The position numbers and the translations under genes were made by a program. From an uncultured Eubacteriales bacterium (GTDB taxonomy: Bacteria > Bacillota > Clostridia > Oscillospirales > Ruminococcaceae), in assembly GCA_902493155.1 (NCBI GenBank), contig CABUOE010000025.1, positions 1-16,830 of the forward strand: a stretch of DNA of 16,830 nt. Direction: 5' to 3'. A model generated the notes under the pieces. It was not told where the DNA came from and did no database searches. It was given only the letters and a program-made list of their open reading frames with translations. This document shows positions 6,885 to 14,135 of this stretch, piece by piece (position 1 is the first letter of the stretch; each line of letters begins with the position of its first letter).

Positions 6885-8216
6885 ATGTCAAAACCAATTG
6901 TCGCCATTGTAGGGCGGCCCAACGTGGGAAAATCTACCCTGTTTAACAAACTGATCGGCCAGCGGCTCTCCATTGTGGAAGATACGCCCGGCGTGACCAG
7001 GGACCGGATTTACGCCGAATGCGAATGGCTGAACCACGAATTTATGCTGGTGGATACTGGGGGAATTGAACCCTATTCCGAGGATGTCATCCTGTCCCAG
7101 ATGCGGCGGCAGGCGGAGGTGGCCATCGAGAGCGCAAGCGTCATTATTCTGGTGACCGACGTGCGTTCCGGCGTGACGGCCACTGATCAGGAAGTGGCGG
7201 CGATGCTGCTAAAAAGCGGAAAACCCATCGTTCTCTGCGTCAACAAGGTGGACAGCATCGGCGAAACGCCGCCGGAGGTCTATGAGTTTTACAATTTGGG
7301 GCTGGGAGACCCGATTCCAGTCTCCTCCACCCACGGACATGGCACCGGAGACCTGCTGGACGAAGTGTTAAAGCACCTGCCGGAGGGTGAGGGAGAGGAA
7401 TACGGAGACGACGTCATTAAGGTGGCGGTCATCGGCAAACCCAATGTTGGAAAATCTTCTCTCATCAACAAGATGGCAGGAGAAGAGCGGGTCATTGTAT
7501 CCAATATCGCCGGTACCACCCGGGATGCAGTGGACACAGTGGTGGAAAACGAAAGCGGCAAATTCGTCTTTATCGACACGGCGGGAATCCGGAGAAAATC
7601 CAAGGTTTTGGAGAATATCGAGCGGTACAGCGTGCTCCGCGCCTATATGGCGGTGGACAGGGCCGACGTCTGCGTCATCGTCATCGATGCAACGGTGGGC
7701 TTTACCGAGCAGGACAGCAAGGTTGCAGGCTACGCCCACGAGCAGGGCAAGGGCTGTATTGTCGCCGTCAACAAATGGGATGCAGTCGAGGATAAGACTG
7801 ACAAGACGATGAAAGAGTTTACCGATAAACTCAAGGTGGACTTTAGCTTTATGTCCTATGTACCGTTTTTGTTTATTTCCGCATTGACGGGACAAAGGGT
7901 GAATAAACTGTATGAGATGATAAAGGAAGTGGCGGAGAAAAACGCCATCCGGGTGACCACCGGTTCCTTAAACGACCTGTTGTCCTACGCCACGGCGCGG
8001 GTACAGCCTCCGTCGGATAAGGGCAGGCGTCTAAAGATTTACTACATTACCCAGGCGTCTACCAAACCGCCCACATTTGTGGCTTTTGTCAACCGGAAGG
8101 AACTTTTCCACTTTTCCTATCAGCGGTATCTGGAAAACCAGATCCGGGAGACCTTTGATTTGCAGGGGACACCTGTCCGTTTCATTGTGCGTGAACGGGA
8201 CAGAAACGATACCTAA
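6885..8216 (+). CDS. der: Double-Era-like GTPase, 50S subunit assembly
   Basis: Der (EngA) is an essential GTPase for late 50S ribosome assembly. Two tandem G domains are complete. Domain 1 has GRPNVGKS (10-17), DTGG (57-60) and NKVD (120-123). Domain 2 has GKPNVGKSS (about 184-192), DTAG and NKWD (about 296-299). A C-terminal KH-like domain follows. Length is 443 residues, in the family range. The ATG at 6885 gives the usual N-terminus MSKPIVAIVGRPN; a GTG at 6861 would add eight residues but lacks a Shine-Dalgarno, while GGAAAGGA (6863-6870) precedes the ATG at a long spacing of 14. plsY follows after 33 bases with no terminator, so der and plsY are probably cotranscribed. Confidence 0.98.
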   Translation: MSKPIVAIVGRPNVGKSTLFNKLIGQRLSIVEDTPGVTRDRIYAECEWLNHEFMLVDTGGIEPYSEDVILSQMRRQAEVAIESASVIILVTDVRSGVTATDQEVAAMLLKSGKPIVLCVNKVDSIGETPPEVYEFYNLGLGDPIPVSSTHGHGTGDLLDEVLKHLPEGEGEEYGDDVIKVAVIGKPNVGKSSLINKMAGEERVIVSNIAGTTRDAVDTVVENESGKFVFIDTAGIRRKSKVLENIERYSVLRAYMAVDRADVCVIVIDATVGFTEQDSKVAGYAHEQGKGCIVAVNKWDAVEDKTDKTMKEFTDKLKVDFSFMSYVPFLFISALTGQRVNKLYEMIKEVAEKNAIRVTTGSLNDLLSYATARVQPPSDKGRRLKIYYITQASTKPPTFVAFVNRKELFHFSYQRYLENQIRETFDLQGTPVRFIVRERDRNDT

Positions 8217-8249
8217 ATTGGAGAGTATGAGACAGAAAGGATCGTCGTT

Positions 8250-8900
8250 ATGGAGCTTTTTCGGCTGATACTGTCGGTTGTTCTGGCGGGAGTGCTGGCC
8301 TATCTTATCGGCAGCATCAACTTCGCCATTATCGTATCCAAGCTGTTTGCCCAAAAGGATATCCGGGACTACGGCAGCGGCAACGCCGGCATGACCAACG
8401 TGCTGCGGACTTTTGGCAAACTGCCCGCTGTGATTACTACTGTGGGCGACTTCTGTAAAGGGATTATCGCCGTGTTGCTGGGGCATTTGATTATCCAATT
8501 TGTCGGTGGGGCAACTGAGGTGTTTTACGCCGATTACCTGATGGCGCTTTTGGCACTTTTGGGGCATTGTTTCCCGGTGTTTTACGGCTTTAAGGGCGGC
8601 AAGGGGATTTTGGTGTCGGCGGGTATCATTCTGATTCTTGACCCTATCGTCTTTTTCGTGATTTTGGCGGTGTTCGGCATTGTGGTGGCTATTAGCAAGA
8701 TCGTTTCGCTGGCCTCCATTAGTGCTGCGGTAGCGTTTCCTATTGCAACGCTCATACACGGGCTGATCGTACATTCTGATGTAGTTTGGTTCGATACCCT
8801 GTCGGCATTGCTCATTGGCGGAATCGTTATTTTTATGCATCGCTCCAACATCAAGCGGCTGTTAAACGGCACTGAAAACAAATTTGGAAAGAAAAAATAA
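8250..8900 (+). CDS. plsY: Glycerol-3-phosphate acyltransferase PlsY
   Basis: The integral membrane enzyme moves the acyl group of acyl-phosphate onto glycerol-3-phosphate, giving lysophosphatidate, the first step of phospholipid synthesis. The 216-residue protein is strongly hydrophobic with several membrane segments. It carries the family motifs GSGNAGMTN (42-50) and GHCFPVFYGFKGGKG (about 105-119), which hold the acyl-phosphate and glycerol-3-phosphate sites. The ATG at 8250 follows AGAAAGGA. It lies between der and gpsA, and GpsA supplies its substrate. The acyl-phosphate maker PlsX and the second acyltransferase PlsC are not in the window. A terminator-like hairpin follows 10 bases after the stop. 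Confidence 0.97.
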   Translation: MELFRLILSVVLAGVLAYLIGSINFAIIVSKLFAQKDIRDYGSGNAGMTNVLRTFGKLPAVITTVGDFCKGIIAVLLGHLIIQFVGGATEVFYADYLMALLALLGHCFPVFYGFKGGKGILVSAGIILILDPIVFFVILAVFGIVVAISKIVSLASISAAVAFPIATLIHGLIVHSDVVWFDTLSALLIGGIVIFMHRSNIKRLLNGTENKFGKKK

Positions 8901-8910
8901 GAATAGTAAG

Positions 8911-8949
8911 TGCGGTGGGAATTTTACCTGCCGCATCTTTATCTTTTTT
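8911..8949 (+). terminator. Terminator-like hairpin between plsY and gpsA
   Basis: 8911-8919 (TGCGGTGGG) pairs with 8927-8935 (CCTGCCGCA) in nine pairs, two of them G-U, around a 7-base loop. The interrupted T run TCTTTATCTTTTTT (8936-8949) follows. The gpsA ribosome-binding site starts about 25 bases later. It is probably a partial terminator or attenuator that lowers read-through into gpsA; no separate gpsA promoter is obvious. Confidence 0.6.
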
Positions 8950-8984
8950 GGAAGGAAAGCCGCAGTGAGCGGCGGGAGGAAAGT

Positions 8985-10013
8985 ATGGCGAAGATAACCA
9001 TTATGGGAACCGGCGGTTTCGGTGTCGCTTTAGCGGTCATGTGTCACCGGTTTGGACATGAAGTGACGTTATGGGGGAAATTTCCGGAGGAAATCCAACA
9101 GATCCGTAGCTGGGGCGAGCACAAAAAGCTACTGCCCGGGGTGGCTGTCCACAGCGGAATCCATCTGACCAGTGATTTGGAAGAGGGGAAAGAGGCTGAC
9201 GTGGTGATTTTGGCGGTGCCGTCCTTCGCCATTCGAGAGACGGCTAGGGATGCCCATGGGATTTTGGGCGAGAAAACTGTGGTGGCCAGCGTGGCGAAAG
9301 GGCTGGAAAGCGGTACCCTCAAGCGACTGTCCCAAGTCATCGAGGAGGAGATTCCCGACCACCCCATCGTTATTTTATCGGGTCCGTCCCACGCGGAGGA
9401 AATCGCCCGCGGGGTGCCCACCACCATTGTGGCGGCGTCCAAGTGTCGGGAGAGCGCCGAGTATATTCAGGACACTCTCAGCAACAAGACGCTTCGCATC
9501 TACGTCAGCGACGACGTCATCGGCGTAGAACTGGGAGGGGCTCTTAAAAATATTATCGCGGTCTGCGCCGGAATCTGCGACGGTTTACAGTTGGGCGACA
9601 ACGCTAAGGCGGCGCTGATGACAAGAGGCATCGCGGAAATCGCCCGTCTCGGGACCGCCATGGGGGCGGATGTGGAGACGTTTTCCGGTCTTGCCGGCAT
9701 TGGGGATTTGATTGTCACCTGCACCAGTATGCACTCGAGAAACCACCGCACCGGTATCCTCATCGGCCAGGGGCTGACGCCTGACGAGGCCATTGAGCGG
9801 GTGGGAATGACGGTGGAAGGTTGTATCGCCACCAAGTCTGCCTACGAGCTGGCTCGGGAAAAGCATGTCTCGATGCCGATTGTGGAGCAGCTTTATGATG
9901 TTTTGTACCATCATAAAGACATTAAGCAGGCCATATCCGATTTGATGGGGCGGCCCAAGAGGCATGAAAACGAGAAAATCTGGCTTCAGGGCGAAAATGA
10001 GCCGGCATCATGA
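8985..10013 (+). CDS. gpsA: NAD(P)-dependent glycerol-3-phosphate dehydrogenase
   Basis: The enzyme reduces dihydroxyacetone phosphate to sn-glycerol-3-phosphate for phospholipid synthesis and is cytosolic. The 342-residue protein has a Rossmann motif GTGGFGVALA (8-17), a variant of the usual GAGSWGTALA, then VAKGLE (104-109), LSGPSHAEEIARG, the catalytic Lys in ELGGALKN (K188), GLAGIGDL and SRNHRTG. The ATG at 8985 follows GGGAGGA at four bases, a strong site; an upstream in-frame ATG at 8910 would place the preceding hairpin inside the reading frame and is rejected. The context der-plsY-gpsA matches many Clostridia. Its product is the direct substrate of PlsY. A MITE-like element lies downstream, and no dedicated terminator is seen apart from the hairpins of that element. 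Confidence 0.97.
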   Translation: MAKITIMGTGGFGVALAVMCHRFGHEVTLWGKFPEEIQQIRSWGEHKKLLPGVAVHSGIHLTSDLEEGKEADVVILAVPSFAIRETARDAHGILGEKTVVASVAKGLESGTLKRLSQVIEEEIPDHPIVILSGPSHAEEIARGVPTTIVAASKCRESAEYIQDTLSNKTLRIYVSDDVIGVELGGALKNIIAVCAGICDGLQLGDNAKAALMTRGIAEIARLGTAMGADVETFSGLAGIGDLIVTCTSMHSRNHRTGILIGQGLTPDEAIERVGMTVEGCIATKSAYELAREKHVSMPIVEQLYDVLYHHKDIKQAISDLMGRPKRHENEKIWLQGENEPAS

Positions 10014-10030
10014 AATCCCAAGGTGAGGCT

Positions 10031-10198
10031 GTTGCAAAATAGCCTATCCAGAAAATGCAAAAAAAGTTGTAGGGGCTGATGTCCACATCAGCCTGCTTCT
10101 AAGAGAACAGTTCTCTGAAAGGCGGGCCGAAGTGAGCGTCGGCCCCTACATTTTTGTTTACAATTGTGCAAATTGCTATCATACATTTATTTTGCAAC
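10031..10198. mobile_element. MITE-like non-autonomous element with cloverleaf hairpins
   Basis: Outer 11-bp perfect inverted repeats are GTTGCAAAATA (10031-10041) and TATTTTGCAAC (10188-10198). Inside them a second perfect 9-bp pair, TGTAGGGGC (10068-10076) with GCCCCTACA (10142-10150), encloses three hairpins: GGCTGATGT/ACATCAGCC (10074-10093), AGAGAA/TTCTCT (10102-10116) and GGGCCGA/TCGGCCC (10124-10145). No transposase frame is present. The GTTGCAAAAT ends recall those of some full insertion sequences, which could mobilise it, but I cannot assign a family. No clear target duplication was found. The right arm followed by ATTTTTGTTT may serve as a terminator for gpsA. Confidence 0.72.
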
Positions 10199-10266
10199 GA
10201 TCCCACTTTTATTTATCCAAATGAATTTTTATTTTTATCCCTCTTTTCTTTCTGTTGCGGTTTCGG

Positions 10267-10272
10267 TATAAT
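10267..10272 (+). promoter_or_regulatory. Candidate promoter -10 for the comEC operon
   Basis: A perfect TATAAT at 10267-10272 lies 20 bases before the ATG at 10293. The -35 region is poor (T-rich, TTTTCT at 10244-10249 with 17-base spacing). The predicted start near 10279 leaves a very short leader. Confidence 0.5.
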
Positions 10273-10292
10273 AAAATTGATTTTGTCAAATT

Positions 10293-12461
10293 ATGGGGAA
10301 AGGAGGGACCCATATAAAGATTTACCAGCCGGTGGCGGTAGTTGGTTTCAGTTTTGGCGGCGCGCTGCTTTTCATGTCCCTTCTACCTTTTGGATACACT
10401 GCCTTTGCCATCATACTGGCGGGAGTAATTTTTGTTAGTTATCTTATTTTCTGTTTGCTATGGGGATTTAGTCTGAGCAGGGGTATTTTGTGCATTGCGT
10501 TTTTTATGGTGCTGTTAGGCGCGGTGGTCAATACGGCCCAGCGGTTTTATTGGGCACAAGAATCGGCGAAATTTCCGATGTCTTCCATTGAGGTGAAGGG
10601 AACGGTAGAGGAGGCCTTTTCCAGCAATGGGCAGACCCGGAGTTATCTTGTAATAACCGAAAAAATCGGGGTGTCGGGGATATCCCAAAAGATGCGGATT
10701 TTGCTCTACGGGACCGCTGATTCCGAGTTTCATGTGGGTGAGCGAATCGCTTGCAATGTGACAGGATTTCGCAATGTACCCACCCGGTCCCAATTGGGAA
10801 AGGGGGCACAGGTAACGGGATGGATTCAGGCGGGGTCTCAAACGCTTCTTACATCGGCGTCTTCTGCCGATCAGTGGATGGAGGATCTGGTGTTTCGTCT
10901 GAAGGTGAATCTCAAACGGGCAGTTCCATCTCCCTACGACACCATTCTTATCGCCATGCTGCTGGGAGATTCCAGCGAAATGGACGCAGGACTCTACGAC
11001 AGCTTTCATCTGACGGGAATTTCCCATATTCTCTGCGTTTCCGGTCTACATATTACCTTGATTGGCGGATTGATTACCGGGGTGTTCCAACTTGTTTTTG
11101 GAAAGCGGATTTTTCCAGATATTATGGGTCTTGCGGCGATGATTTTCTTTGTCACCCTGACAGGCGGCAAGCCGTCGGCGGTGCGGGCCCTTGTAATGGC
11201 GGCAACTTTGATGCTCACCAGGCACATCGTCCGAGATTACAGCCCCGTCAACACTTTGGGCGGAGTGGTTTTGTTTTTCTGTGCGTTAGATCCCTCCATC
11301 GTCTATCACGGAGGATTTTTGATGTCTGTGGTGTCGGTTTGCGCGCTCTGCGCGGTGTCCCCCTGTTGGACCAGGGCGGTGTTCCAAAAATTTTCCATCC
11401 AAAACGGACTGATCCAGTATTTTGTGTCCATCCTCTGTTCGTCAAGCGCGGTGGCGGTTTTTCTGATTCCAATTATGATGCTGTTTAACGGGTATACTTC
11501 TCTGCTGTCGCCCATTGCAAACCTCCTGGTTTTGCCCATGGTGCCGTGTGTAATGATTTTGGGTGCGGTTTCCGCTATCGCGGGCGGGGTGGCGGGCGCG
11601 CTTACCGGGCAGATGAGCGGCGTTTTGTTGAAGGCGATGGCTTCTTTTACTGAAATGCTGGGAAAAGCGTCGTTTGCCGTCCTTCCTCTGAATCTTTCCT
11701 GTGTGGCTATCTGGATTTTGGGAACCTGTCTGCTAGTTCTTATTTTGATTGTTGCCAAACAACTTCGGAAAAATGGCAAATGGGCGGCGGGAATTAGCGT
11801 GATACTTTTGGTATTCGGGATGACGGTACATTTTATCAGCAATCACGATACACTGCAAATCACCGCTCTTAAAGGCGGAGAGGTGGGCAGCATCGTCGTA
11901 TCCCAAAACGGAAAAGCGCTGGTCATCGGCTGCGGCAGTGCTGTGGCGCAGAAAACAGTGTATTACATGCGGTCTATCGGCGTTTATAAGTTTGAGATGC
12001 TGGTGGTGCCCAAAAACAAAGCGCAGCAGGCGGGCGGTGTTTCCCGGCTGGTAAAGTTGTCGGAGCCGGAGACGATTTTGGCGCCGAGGGAAGGAAACTA
12101 TCTGTCTGCCGCGTATGATTTGTCTGACAGCGAATTTGTCGCGCTGTCGGCCTCCAACTGGGAAGTGCTGGACGGCATTTCACTGAAGATCGGGGAAGGG
12201 GACGAGCCCCGCATGATTCTCAGCGGAAACGGACAGGAGTTTTTTATCGACGCGGACGGCGCATTTGGCGTTTTGCAGGACGGTAAGGAATGGTTTTTGG
12301 AAAGAGGGCAAAAAGGCGATACATTAGAACCAAAGTATGATATAATAACAGCAGAAGCCATCGAAAAGCTGGAACAAACCAATTTTGAATCTGTCGATAG
12401 AGGCGAAACCGTCGTCGTCCGGGTGGCCAAAGGTGGTATGATGACCGTGAGGGGGAAGTAG
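10293..12461 (+). CDS. comEC: ComEC/Rec2-family DNA uptake channel, degenerate C-terminal MBL domain
   Basis: A 722-residue membrane protein of the ComEC family, the channel that carries single-stranded DNA inward during transformation. N-terminal membrane segments and a DUF4131-type domain (about 30-200) are followed by the multi-spanning Competence domain with LIAMLLGDSSEMD, GISHILCVSGLHITLIGG and SAVRALVMAA. A soluble beta-lactamase-like C-terminal domain lies from about residue 520. There the metal motif, usually HPHADHIGG, reads NKAQQAGG (about 572-579), and the IDxG strand reads IGCGS, so metal binding and nuclease activity are probably lost. No start agrees with the ribosome-binding site: AAAGGAGG (10299-10306) lies just after the ATG at 10293 and seven bases before an in-frame AUA (10314). 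holA follows by one base. Other com genes are not in the window. Confidence 0.93.
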   Translation: MGKGGTHIKIYQPVAVVGFSFGGALLFMSLLPFGYTAFAIILAGVIFVSYLIFCLLWGFSLSRGILCIAFFMVLLGAVVNTAQRFYWAQESAKFPMSSIEVKGTVEEAFSSNGQTRSYLVITEKIGVSGISQKMRILLYGTADSEFHVGERIACNVTGFRNVPTRSQLGKGAQVTGWIQAGSQTLLTSASSADQWMEDLVFRLKVNLKRAVPSPYDTILIAMLLGDSSEMDAGLYDSFHLTGISHILCVSGLHITLIGGLITGVFQLVFGKRIFPDIMGLAAMIFFVTLTGGKPSAVRALVMAATLMLTRHIVRDYSPVNTLGGVVLFFCALDPSIVYHGGFLMSVVSVCALCAVSPCWTRAVFQKFSIQNGLIQYFVSILCSSSAVAVFLIPIMMLFNGYTSLLSPIANLLVLPMVPCVMILGAVSAIAGGVAGALTGQMSGVLLKAMASFTEMLGKASFAVLPLNLSCVAIWILGTCLLVLILIVAKQLRKNGKWAAGISVILLVFGMTVHFISNHDTLQITALKGGEVGSIVVSQNGKALVIGCGSAVAQKTVYYMRSIGVYKFEMLVVPKNKAQQAGGVSRLVKLSEPETILAPREGNYLSAAYDLSDSEFVALSASNWEVLDGISLKIGEGDEPRMILSGNGQEFFIDADGAFGVLQDGKEWFLERGQKGDTLEPKYDIITAEAIEKLEQTNFESVDRGETVVVRVAKGGMMTVRGK

Positions 12462-12462
12462 T

Positions 12463-13512
12463 ATGCCGTTTTTATCTGATACTGAACTGGGAAAAAGCAT
12501 CCGCGAAAATCAAATCGCGCCGGTGTACTTCCTCTATGGGAAGGAAACTTTTTTATCGGAAGGGTATCTGAAGAGGCTAATCGACAAGGCAGTCCCCAAA
12601 GGTACTGAAAGCTTCAATCTTCAGCAGTTTGACGGGGCTGCTTTGGATATGGTTTCCCTTCGGGTGGAAGCGGAGGCGATCCCGCTGATGGCCCAGCGCA
12701 AATGCGTAGTTTTAAAAAATCCCAACGTCGAAAAGCTCAACAAGGCGGATTTTGACGCGCTGATGGAAATGGTGGAAGACCCCAATCCCACAACGGTGTT
12801 TATCATCTTTGTCAACGCCTACGATCTGAATCCCAAAAAGAGCGCCAAGGTGCGCAAGTTGGGGGAGGCGGCGGCCAAAAGCGGCGTGACAGTGGACTTT
12901 TCCCCCAAGACGGGGAGCGAACTCATAAAAATTATCAAGCAGCGGGTGGCAAAAGCGGGCTGCACCATCGAGACGCCGGCGGCAAATTACCTCAGCGAGC
13001 GGTGCGGCAATTCCTTGGAACAACTGACGGTGGAAATCGACAAGCTGACAGCTTACCGGCCTGAGGCGGAAATCACCAAAAAAGACATTGAGACGGTTGC
13101 AGGCGTCAGCTTGGAGGCGTCGGTGTTTGATTTATCTAAGGCGATGATGCAGAATAACTTCAACCGGGCCTTCGCCATTTTGGACGAGCTGTTTTTATGC
13201 CGCCAGGAGCCGCTGGCGATTTTAGCGGTGCTCAACATGACCTTTATCGACTTGTACCGGGCGAAAGTCGCGACTCTTGCCTCTAAATCAGTGCAGGACG
13301 TCTGTGCGGCGTTTCCCTACAAGGGGAAAGAGTTTCGGATACGCAACGCGTTTCGGGACGTGCCCCGGTATTCGGTGAAAACGCTTCGAAGCTGTCTGGA
13401 AATTTTGGCGGAGGCGGACATCGGGCTCAAAACCAGCCGGGCGGACGGGCGCATTGCCGTAGAAAAAGTCCTCTCCTCTATTTTACAGGCGATAAACGTG
13501 GAGCGGGCGTAA
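12463..13512 (+). CDS. holA: DNA polymerase III delta subunit (clamp loader)
   Basis: HolA opens the beta sliding clamp as part of the clamp loader. The 349-residue protein, typical length, starts with the recognisable PVYFLYGKETFLSEGYLKRL of the degenerate AAA+ domain. The middle has ERCGNSLEQLTVEIDKL, the usual lid segment, and the C-terminal collar domain has LSKAMMQNNFNRAF and AEADIGLKTSRADGR, which match HolA proteins of Firmicutes. The ATG lies one base after the comEC stop, with GGGGGAAG as ribosome-binding site inside the end of comEC, so translation is probably coupled. comEC-holA adjacency is common in Firmicutes. rnmV follows after 18 bases. Confidence 0.96.
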   Translation: MPFLSDTELGKSIRENQIAPVYFLYGKETFLSEGYLKRLIDKAVPKGTESFNLQQFDGAALDMVSLRVEAEAIPLMAQRKCVVLKNPNVEKLNKADFDALMEMVEDPNPTTVFIIFVNAYDLNPKKSAKVRKLGEAAAKSGVTVDFSPKTGSELIKIIKQRVAKAGCTIETPAANYLSERCGNSLEQLTVEIDKLTAYRPEAEITKKDIETVAGVSLEASVFDLSKAMMQNNFNRAFAILDELFLCRQEPLAILAVLNMTFIDLYRAKVATLASKSVQDVCAAFPYKGKEFRIRNAFRDVPRYSVKTLRSCLEILAEADIGLKTSRADGRIAVEKVLSSILQAINVERA

Positions 13513-13530
13513 CAAAAAGGCGGGAACAGA

Positions 13531-14121
13531 TTGATTACATGCAAACAGCCGGTGATTGTCGAAGGAAAGTACGATAAAATTAAGCTTTCTGCATTGATTG
13601 ACGGGACGATTATCGAGACAAACGGCTTTACAATTTTTAAAGATAAAGACAAGCTGGAGATGCTCCGGGTATTGGCGAAAAAAACGGGGCTCATTATCCT
13701 TACCGATTCCGACGCAGCGGGATTTAAGATTCGAAATTATATCCGTTCCGCTATTCCGGAGGGAGAACTCATCCACGTCTATATTCCAGACGTTTACGGC
13801 AAAGAGAGACGCAAGGCAGCACCTTCCAAGGAGGGGAAGCTGGGGGTGGAGGGAATCGACCTTAAAACCCTTCAGCAGTGTTTCGAAAAGGCGGGATTGA
13901 CTGCGGAAAAGGCAGATAGCCGCCGGGAGGAAATCACCAAGGCGGATTTATTTCTGTGGGGCCTGTCCGGAACCGACGGAGCTCTTGCCAAGCGGCAGGC
14001 ACTTTTAAAGAAACTGAATTTTCCGGAGCGGATGAGCACCAAAGCGCTGCTTCCGGTATTAAACACTCTGTTTGCCAAGGAAGAATTTCTGGAGATGCTC
14101 AAAACATTAGAGCAATCATAG
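13531..14121 (+). CDS. rnmV: Ribonuclease M5, 5S rRNA maturation
   Basis: RNase M5 makes the double cut that matures 5S rRNA in Firmicutes, working with ribosomal protein L18. The protein is 196 residues, typical. Its N-terminal TOPRIM domain has the catalytic Glu in VEGKYD (E11) and the acidic pair in TDSDAAG (D59, D61). A family C-terminal half follows (KADLFLWGLSG). The start is TTG at 13531, chosen because the encoded N-terminus aligns with other RNase M5 proteins and no in-frame ATG exists nearby; AAGG in 13517-13520 is a modest ribosome-binding site. It lies in the comEC operon, 14 bases before the MBOAT gene. No 5S rRNA gene is in the window. Confidence 0.93.
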   Translation: MITCKQPVIVEGKYDKIKLSALIDGTIIETNGFTIFKDKDKLEMLRVLAKKTGLIILTDSDAAGFKIRNYIRSAIPEGELIHVYIPDVYGKERRKAAPSKEGKLGVEGIDLKTLQQCFEKAGLTAEKADSRREEITKADLFLWGLSGTDGALAKRQALLKKLNFPERMSTKALLPVLNTLFAKEEFLEMLKTLEQS

Positions 14122-14135
14122 GGGAGGGAATCCGG

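Noticed and set aside
8031..8840. 269-codon open frame on the minus strand opposite der and plsY
   Set aside because: Shadow of conserved coding sequence with odd His/Gln/Asn-rich composition and no start signal.
10154..10438. 94-codon open frame overlapping the MITE-like element and comEC
   Set aside because: No ribosome-binding site, starts inside the repeat element, and overlaps the comEC promoter and start in another frame.
10751..11488. 245-codon open frame in another frame of comEC
   Set aside because: Ser/Arg/Gly-rich shadow; the comEC frame carries the conserved family motifs throughout this stretch.
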